A DNA stretch of 64,000 nt from the NCBI GenBank assembly GCA_947173485.1, contig CAMWFH010000009.1, forward strand, positions 24,739 to 88,738, read 5' to 3'. Positions 59,678-64,000 of this stretch are shown one piece after another. Made by a program: the position numbers and the translations under genes. Under the pieces are notes generated by a model. That model was not told where the DNA came from. It worked only from the letters and a program-made list of their open reading frames with translations, and searched no databases. This stretch comes from an uncultured Clostridia bacterium. Lineage in GTDB: Bacteria; Bacillota; Clostridia; Oscillospirales; Oscillospiraceae. Positions within the stretch are counted from its first letter, which is position 1. Every line of letters starts with the position of its first letter.

Positions 59678-60136
59678 TCACACCTGCCGCTTCCGCTCCT
59701 TCCAGACGGCGGCCAGGATATCCTTCAGGACCAGGAAGGCGTCCAGCTCGCTGTAGCCGTAGGTCCTTTTCAGGTCCTGGAGCAGGGCGTCCAGCCCCGC
59801 GGCGTAGGGCGCTGTGTCCACCTCCTGGCGGTAGGACAGCAGGATCGGGTACTTCTTGCCCCAGGCCTTGGTCCAGTCGATCTTCTCCTCCATGGCGGCG
59901 CTGGTCCGCTGGATGGCCTGCTGGACCTCCTCCAGGTCCATGTCGAACTCGATCAGCGCGTCCAAGGAGAGGTGGTACAGCACCGCCAGCCGCTTGGCCT
60001 GCCGGATGTCGGGAATCGTCTCGCTGGTCTCCCACTTGGAGATCGTCTGCCGGCTCACCCCCAGCTTCTCCGCCACCTTCTCCTGGGAAAGGCCGCACTT
60101 CTTCCGCGCCTGGAACAGGCTGTTTCCTAGACCCAT
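59678..60136 (-). CDS. XRE-family transcriptional regulator
   Basis: 152 residues from ATG 60136, with AAGGAGA nine bases upstream. HTH at residues 3-60 (LFQARKKCGLSQEKVAEKLGVSRQTISKWETSETIPDIRQAKRLAVLYHLSLDALIEFD). The C-terminal 90 residues are helical with no known motif. It stops just upstream of the transglutaminase-like gene's promoter and could be the protein that binds the 59582-59600 palindrome, although XRE operators vary and this is inference. Confidence 0.88.
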   Translation of the reverse strand: MGLGNSLFQARKKCGLSQEKVAEKLGVSRQTISKWETSETIPDIRQAKRLAVLYHLSLDALIEFDMDLEEVQQAIQRTSAAMEEKIDWTKAWGKKYPILLSYRQEVDTAPYAAGLDALLQDLKRTYGYSELDAFLVLKDILAAVWKERKRQV

Positions 60137-60330
60137 ACAAAACATCTCCTTCTCATCAAGATGGCCCCAGTATACACGATACCGGCGGAAAAGGCCACCG
60201 CTCCCGCCTTGCGATCTCGCCCGGAATGCTCACATAGGGCGGCGCTCCCCCTCGCCGGGTCCTTATTTTTCCAAGCAGGCCGGTCGATATATAAATAATA
60301 AGCTGTAAAAAACGGGAAGGAGGCGGTCCT

Positions 60331-61335
60331 ATGTCCGGCAGGCCAAGAGCCCTCCTGGCGGCGCTGCTCGCCGCCCTGTTGCTCTCCGCCTGCGGCGGCG
60401 GCGGCGAGACGGACCTGGCCCCGCCGGAGGAGGCACGGCTGACGGTGTACACCTCCCACAAGGAGGAGGTCTATGGTCCCATCGTCAAGGAGTTCCAAGC
60501 CCGGACGGGCATCTGGGTCCAGGTGGTCACCGGCGGCACCAACGAGCTGCTGGAGCGCATCGCCGCCGGGGAGGGTCCCTGCGACGTGATGTTCGGCGGC
60601 GGCGTGGAGAGCCTGATGACCTATGCGGACTGCTTCGAGCCCTACGCCTGCTCCGGCGCCGGGGCGGTCAAGCCCTGGCTCCAGCCGGAGGGGGACCTGT
60701 GGACCCCCTTCTCCTCCCTGCCGGTGGTGCTGATCTACAACCCCCGCCTGGTCTCCCCCGGGGAGGTCCAGGGCTGGGCGGACCTGCTGGATACGCGGTG
60801 GCGGGGGCGGATCGCCTTCGCCGACCCCGCCGTCTCCGGCTCCAGCTACACCGCCGCCGTCACCATGCTCACCTGCCTGCCGGGGGACGACTGGGAGGAG
60901 CTGGCCCAGCTGGTGGAGAACCTGGACGGGGGCGTCCTGGCCGATTCCGGCGACGTGGTGGAGGCGGTGTCGGTGGGCAGCTGCGCCCTGGGCGTCACCC
61001 TGGAGGAGACCGCTCTGAAACGTCAGGCCGCCGGGGCCCATATCGCCATCGTCTACCCCGCCGAGGGCACCAGCAACCTCCCCGATGCCGCCGCCCTGGT
61101 CTCCGGCGCGCCCCACCGGGAGAACGCGCTGGCCTTTTTGGAGTTCACCCAGAGCGCGGATGTCCAATCCCTGGTAGCCAGCGACTTCGCCCGCCGCTCC
61201 GTCCGGTCGGACATCCCGGACGACCTGCCGCCGGAGGACAGCCTGCGGCTGATCGACTACGACATCGCCGCAGCCGCCGCCCTGAAGGAGGAGCTGCTGG
61301 AGCGGTGGGCGGCGCTGGAGGAGGGCGGGCTATGA
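60331..61335 (+). CDS. Extracellular solute-binding lipoprotein (Fe3+/phosphonate-type fold)
   Basis: 334 residues. Signal peptide with lipobox LLSAC near residue 20, then a type 2 binding-protein fold: LTVYTSHKEEVYGPIVKEFQARTGIWVQVVTGGTNELLERI, FGGGVESLM, WADLLDTRWRGRIAFADPAVSGSSYT and HRENALAFLEFTQSADVQ. The group includes iron-, thiamine-, phosphonate- and phosphoglycerate-related receptors. RBS GGAAGGAGGC. The stop overlaps the sensor-kinase start (ATGA), and no permease or ATPase is in view, so it may serve as the ligand sensor for the kinase, as PgtC does for PgtB. Confidence 0.88.
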   Translation: MSGRPRALLAALLAALLLSACGGGGETDLAPPEEARLTVYTSHKEEVYGPIVKEFQARTGIWVQVVTGGTNELLERIAAGEGPCDVMFGGGVESLMTYADCFEPYACSGAGAVKPWLQPEGDLWTPFSSLPVVLIYNPRLVSPGEVQGWADLLDTRWRGRIAFADPAVSGSSYTAAVTMLTCLPGDDWEELAQLVENLDGGVLADSGDVVEAVSVGSCALGVTLEETALKRQAAGAHIAIVYPAEGTSNLPDAAALVSGAPHRENALAFLEFTQSADVQSLVASDFARRSVRSDIPDDLPPEDSLRLIDYDIAAAAALKEELLERWAALEEGGL

Positions 61336-63005
61336 AGACCTCCTTCCACCGCAAGCTCCTCTCCGCCTTCCTGGCGGTGGGGGTGGTGCCGCTGTTGATC
61401 TGCGTCCTGGTGCTGTTGGACCTGTTCCGGGTCTCCCTGGACCGCCGGGCGGAGGAGGAGGCCGCAGTCCAGCTCACCGCCATGGCCGGCGATATGGGGG
61501 CGCTGCTGCGCTCCTGCCAGGGGGTGATGGACCGTCTCTCCCGCCAGCCCCAGGTCCTGGAGGCCCTGGCGGCGGGGGAGGGCCCGGCCCCCCAGGCGGT
61601 CTACAACGCCCTCTACACGGCGGCGGCCCCCCTTCTTCGGGACGCCTCCTTCTCCCTCTACACCAGCCAGGGCCGCCTGCTCTACGCCACCGCCGGCGCG
61701 CCGGGGGACCTGTCCCCCCGCTGGGGCGTCCTGGCCGCTGCCGGCCGGACGGAGGGGCCGGCCTATCAGAGCGTCTCGGACTTCGCCGGCGGCGAGGCCC
61801 TTCGGGCCGCTCTGGCGGTCCCCGGGGAGGAGGGACCGGCGGGCTATGTGGTCCTGGAACTGAGCGATGCCCACTTCCGCCGCCTGCTGGAGGGCAAGCA
61901 CAGCGCCGGCAGCGAGGTGCTGGTGCTGGACCCCTTCTGGAGCCAGGTCTATGCCTCCCCCTCCCTCTCGGACGCCTCCCTGGCCCCCACCCTCCGGGCC
62001 CGCCTGCTGGCGGGAGAGGGGCTGGAGGGGGAGGACCGGCTGTACCACGTCCAGCAGGAGCCGGTCAGCGGCTTCTACCTGCTCCTCTGCCAGCCCAAGC
62101 CAGTGGCGGGCTGGGTCATGCGGACCCTCTATCTCATCGCCCTGGGGGCGATCCTGCTGAGCCTGGGGCTGTGTCTGGCGGTGTCTATGGTCCTCTCCGA
62201 CCAGCTCTTCCGGCCCATCCTCTCCTTGAACAACGCCATGGCGGCGGTGGAGGAGGGCGACCTGGACGTGCGGGTCACTGTCTCCGGGGCGGACGAGATG
62301 AGCCAGCTGGCGGGCCGGTTCAACCGGATGGCCCAGCGGCTGAAGGAGAACCTGGCCCGGTCCCTCCGGCAGCAGGAGGAGTTAGGCCAGGCCCAGCTGC
62401 GGATGATGCAGGCCCAGTTGAACCCCCACTTCCTCTATAACACCTTGGACACATTGAAATGGCTGGGCAAGATCCACCACATCCCGGAGGTGGCCTCTAT
62501 CTCCGCCGACCTGGCGGAGATCCTGCGGCGGAGCATCTCCGCCGGGGCCTTCGTCACCCTGGAAGAGGAGCTGCGGTCCCTGGACCACTATGTGGCTATC
62601 CAATCCATCCGCTTCGCCGGGAAATTCACCTTCCAGACCCAGGCGGACCCCTCCCTGCTGGCGGTCCCCCTGCCCAAGCTGACCTTGCAGCCCCTGGTGG
62701 AGAACGCCATCATCCACGGCTTCGAGGACGGCGTGCCCGGCACGGTCACCGTCACCGCCGCCCGCCAGGGGGATGAGATGGTCCTGACCGTGTCGGACAA
62801 CGGCTGCGGCATGAGCCGGGAGAGCCTGGAGCGCTTCCGCTCCGGGGCCGGGGAGGGGCACCTGGGGCTCTATAACGTGGACGCGATCCTCCGCCTCCAC
62901 TATGGCCGGGGCCTTACCTTCCTGCCCCCTGACGGAGGCCGGGGGACCCGCATCCGCATCGCCATCCCGATCGTACCGGAGACGAAGGACATGACAGGAA
63001 CATGA
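61332..63005 (+). CDS. Membrane sensor histidine kinase (YesM/LytS-like)
   Basis: 557 residues from ATG 61332. First membrane helix near 10-32, a long extracytoplasmic sensing domain (35-255), second helix near 260-283, HAMP (RPILSLNNAMAAVEEGDLDVRV) to about 335, His-kinase domain with phospho-acceptor in AQLNPHFLYNTLDTLKWLG, and HATPase with LVENAIIHGFE, VSDNGCGMS and GHLGLYNVDAILRLHYG. The frame's longer N-terminal extension belongs to an antisense-free overlap with the lipoprotein gene and is not real. Coupled by ATGA to the binding protein and followed by its response regulator. Confidence 0.92.
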   Translation: MKTSFHRKLLSAFLAVGVVPLLICVLVLLDLFRVSLDRRAEEEAAVQLTAMAGDMGALLRSCQGVMDRLSRQPQVLEALAAGEGPAPQAVYNALYTAAAPLLRDASFSLYTSQGRLLYATAGAPGDLSPRWGVLAAAGRTEGPAYQSVSDFAGGEALRAALAVPGEEGPAGYVVLELSDAHFRRLLEGKHSAGSEVLVLDPFWSQVYASPSLSDASLAPTLRARLLAGEGLEGEDRLYHVQQEPVSGFYLLLCQPKPVAGWVMRTLYLIALGAILLSLGLCLAVSMVLSDQLFRPILSLNNAMAAVEEGDLDVRVTVSGADEMSQLAGRFNRMAQRLKENLARSLRQQEELGQAQLRMMQAQLNPHFLYNTLDTLKWLGKIHHIPEVASISADLAEILRRSISAGAFVTLEEELRSLDHYVAIQSIRFAGKFTFQTQADPSLLAVPLPKLTLQPLVENAIIHGFEDGVPGTVTVTAARQGDEMVLTVSDNGCGMSRESLERFRSGAGEGHLGLYNVDAILRLHYGRGLTFLPPDGGRGTRIRIAIPIVPETKDMTGT

Positions 63006-63020
63006 CAGGAGGTGCAGCCT

Positions 63021-63737
63021 ATGATGAAGGTCGTCGTAGTGGAGGACGAGGCCCTGGTCCGCCGGGGGATCGTCCTGGCGGTGGACTGGGCGTCGGTGAA
63101 CTGCGCCGTGGCCGGGGAGGCCGCCGACGGCGCAGAGGGACTGGAGGTCATCCGGCAGGTCCAGCCGGACCTGGTGGTCACCGATATCAAGATGCCCCGA
63201 ATGGACGGCATCGAGATGCTCCGCCGCCTCCGGGAGGCGGGCAACGAGGTCCGGGCCATCATCCTCACCGCCTACAGCGATTTCTCCTACGCCCAGTCCG
63301 CCCTGAAACTAGGGGCGGTGGACTACCTCCTCAAGCCTTTCCAGGACGGGGAGCTGGAGGCGGCCATCCAGGCCCTCCAGCGCCGGGAGGCGCCTCCGGC
63401 CCTGCCGGCGGGCAGCAGCAAGTATGTCACCGCCGCCATCGGCTATATCGCCGCCCACTACAACGCCCCGGACCTGTGCGTGGGCAGCATCGCCCGGTCC
63501 CTGGCGGTCAGCGAGGGGCACCTGAGCCACCTCTTCAAGCGGGAGACCAACTACACCGTCAACAGCTACATCACCACCTACCGGATCCGCGCCGCCATGG
63601 AGCTGCTGCGGGACTGCCGCAGCAAGGTCTATGAGGTGGCCGAGGCGGTGGGCTACCGGGATATCACCTATTTCAGCAGCACCTTCAAGAAGGTGGTGGG
63701 GGTCACCCCCTCGGAGTATCAGCGGCAGTGCCAGTAG
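63021..63737 (+). CDS. AraC-type response regulator (YesN-like)
   Basis: 238 residues from ATG 63021 (CAGGAGGTG upstream; 63024 also possible). Receiver domain: acidic pocket VVEDEALVRRG, phospho-acceptor Asp in LVVTDIKMPRMDG, conserved Thr in AIILTAYSDF and Lys in DYLLKPFQ. C-terminal AraC double HTH: LCVGSIARSLAVSEGHLSHLFKRETNYTVNSYITTYRIRAAMELL and VYEVAEAVGYRDITYFSSTFKKVVGVTPSEY. It lacks the usual YesN middle domain, so it is short. It probably activates transport genes downstream of the window or this operon itself. Confidence 0.93.
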   Translation: MMKVVVVEDEALVRRGIVLAVDWASVNCAVAGEAADGAEGLEVIRQVQPDLVVTDIKMPRMDGIEMLRRLREAGNEVRAIILTAYSDFSYAQSALKLGAVDYLLKPFQDGELEAAIQALQRREAPPALPAGSSKYVTAAIGYIAAHYNAPDLCVGSIARSLAVSEGHLSHLFKRETNYTVNSYITTYRIRAAMELLRDCRSKVYEVAEAVGYRDITYFSSTFKKVVGVTPSEYQRQCQ

Positions 63738-63822
63738 CGTGAGATATCCCTGGCATATAAAACAGAGGGGGCAGGCCCACGGGGCAACTCCCGTAAAGAA
63801 GCCACCGCCCGCTGGAAAGGAG

Positions 63823-63851
63823 TTGCTTTTCAGCGGGTGCTGCTTTATAAT
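63823..63851 (+). promoter_or_regulatory. Promoter of the last, incomplete gene
   Basis: TTGCTT (63823-63828), 17-base spacer, TATAAT (63846-63851). A CCCGCTG/CAGCGGG inverted repeat (63808-63814 and 63831-63837) spans the -35. Confidence 0.6.
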
Positions 63852-63906
63852 GAACTTATCGACAAAACTAGATTTGAAGGAACAATTAAGAAGGGAGCGA
63901 TCCATT

Positions 63907-64000
63907 ATGGCAATCAACGGTCTTTTCGATCCTTATAGGGATGCCGTCTCACGGGCAGGACAAATTCGCCCCATACAGACGGGTCGTTTTGCCGTTTCTG
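63907..64000 (+). CDS. Start of an unidentified gene, cut by the window end
   Basis: ATG 63907 follows AAGAAGGGAG by about 9 bases and a near-consensus promoter, and opens a frame reading MAINGLFDPYRDAVSRAGQI and on to the last base. Only 31 codons are visible. I do not recognise it. The lower G+C around it differs from the regulator upstream, so it may start a new unit. Confidence 0.55.
   Translation, partial: MAINGLFDPYRDAVSRAGQIRPIQTGRFAVS

Noticed and set aside
63740..63850. Structured-looking region before the last gene as a possible riboswitch
   Set aside because: Several short stems can be drawn, but I could not match GEMM, cobalamin or another riboswitch consensus, and a sigma-A-like promoter overlaps the last stem, so this part is probably not in the transcript.
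1..64000. tRNA, rRNA or prophage genes
   Set aside because: No cloverleaf-like segment, rRNA motif, integrase, terminase or structural phage gene was seen in the intergenic regions or translations.

Overview
The window is about 62-65% G+C and codes densely on both strands. It looks like the chromosome of a strictly anaerobic, spore-forming, high-G+C gut Firmicute of the Oscillospirales type (Flavonifractor/Lawsonibacter/Pseudoflavonifractor-like). The evidence is spoIIP, a clostridial mre/pbp2/maf/dut/zapA cluster, the rimP-nusA-rnpM-ylxQ-infB order, PadR/DUF2812 and WG-repeat proteins, and a Wood-Ljungdahl CODH/acetyl-CoA synthase operon. The genus is inferred; there is no rRNA in the window.

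Layout. 1-3.5 kb: the end of an FAD/NAD(P) oxidoreductase, then a cytoplasmic molybdopterin oxidoreductase with its TorD-type chaperone fused in front. 3.5-10.3 kb: a sugar-acid/2-hydroxyacid gene set (class II aldolase, FGGY kinase, D-2-hydroxyacid dehydrogenase, LarA-type nickel racemase homologue, split UxaA-type dehydratase, GntR regulator). 10.3-12.8 kb: an A+T-rich island with a WYL regulator gene broken by a 564-bp transposase-less element, beside a divergent DJ-1/PfpI gene. 12.8-14.5 kb: moeA-mobB, for the molybdenum cofactor. 14.6-20 kb: an mgl-type sugar ABC transporter and an AraC regulator. 20.3-27.3 kb: acsB, cooC and cooS (CODH/ACS), a CsoR-family metal sensor, a lipoprotein and a LUD protein. 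27.5-34 kb: a membrane Ser/Thr kinase with leucine-rich repeats, an FHA-FHA-ABC ATPase, a permease and a YesL-like protein. 34.2-42.9 kb: spoIIP, then the zapA-U32-dut-maf-mreC-mreD-pbp2 operon on the minus strand. 42.8-48 kb: PadR/DUF2812, a WG-repeat protein and a LysM-G5-M23 peptidase. 48-58.4 kb: the translation/RNA operon (rimP to infB, rbfA, nrnA, truB), ending in a RibF nucleotidyltransferase fused to a DNA methyltransferase and followed by a nuclease-like gene. 58.5-64 kb: a transglutaminase-like exported protein, an XRE regulator, a binding-protein/histidine-kinase/response-regulator set, and the start of one more gene.

The most unusual items are: (i) the RibF::DNA-methyltransferase fusion translationally coupled to a PD-(D/E)XK-like protein, which looks like a restriction-modification pair grown into ribF; (ii) the LRR-kinase/FHA-ABC exporter locus, which resembles a split mycobacterial PknF/Rv1747 system; (iii) the mobile element with perfect target duplication inside the WYL regulator, from which the ancestral reading frame can be rebuilt exactly; (iv) the chaperone-fused Mo enzyme lacking one expected Fe-S cysteine; and (v) a G/C-tract palindrome next to the cooS promoter, close to a CsoR-family sensor, suggesting metal control of the nickel enzyme CODH/ACS. 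Nickel recurs as a theme (LarA homologue, CooC, CooS, AcsB, metal sensor).

All calls come from reading sequence and translation by eye. No database search was run. Many long antisense ORFs are G+C-rich shadows and were left out.
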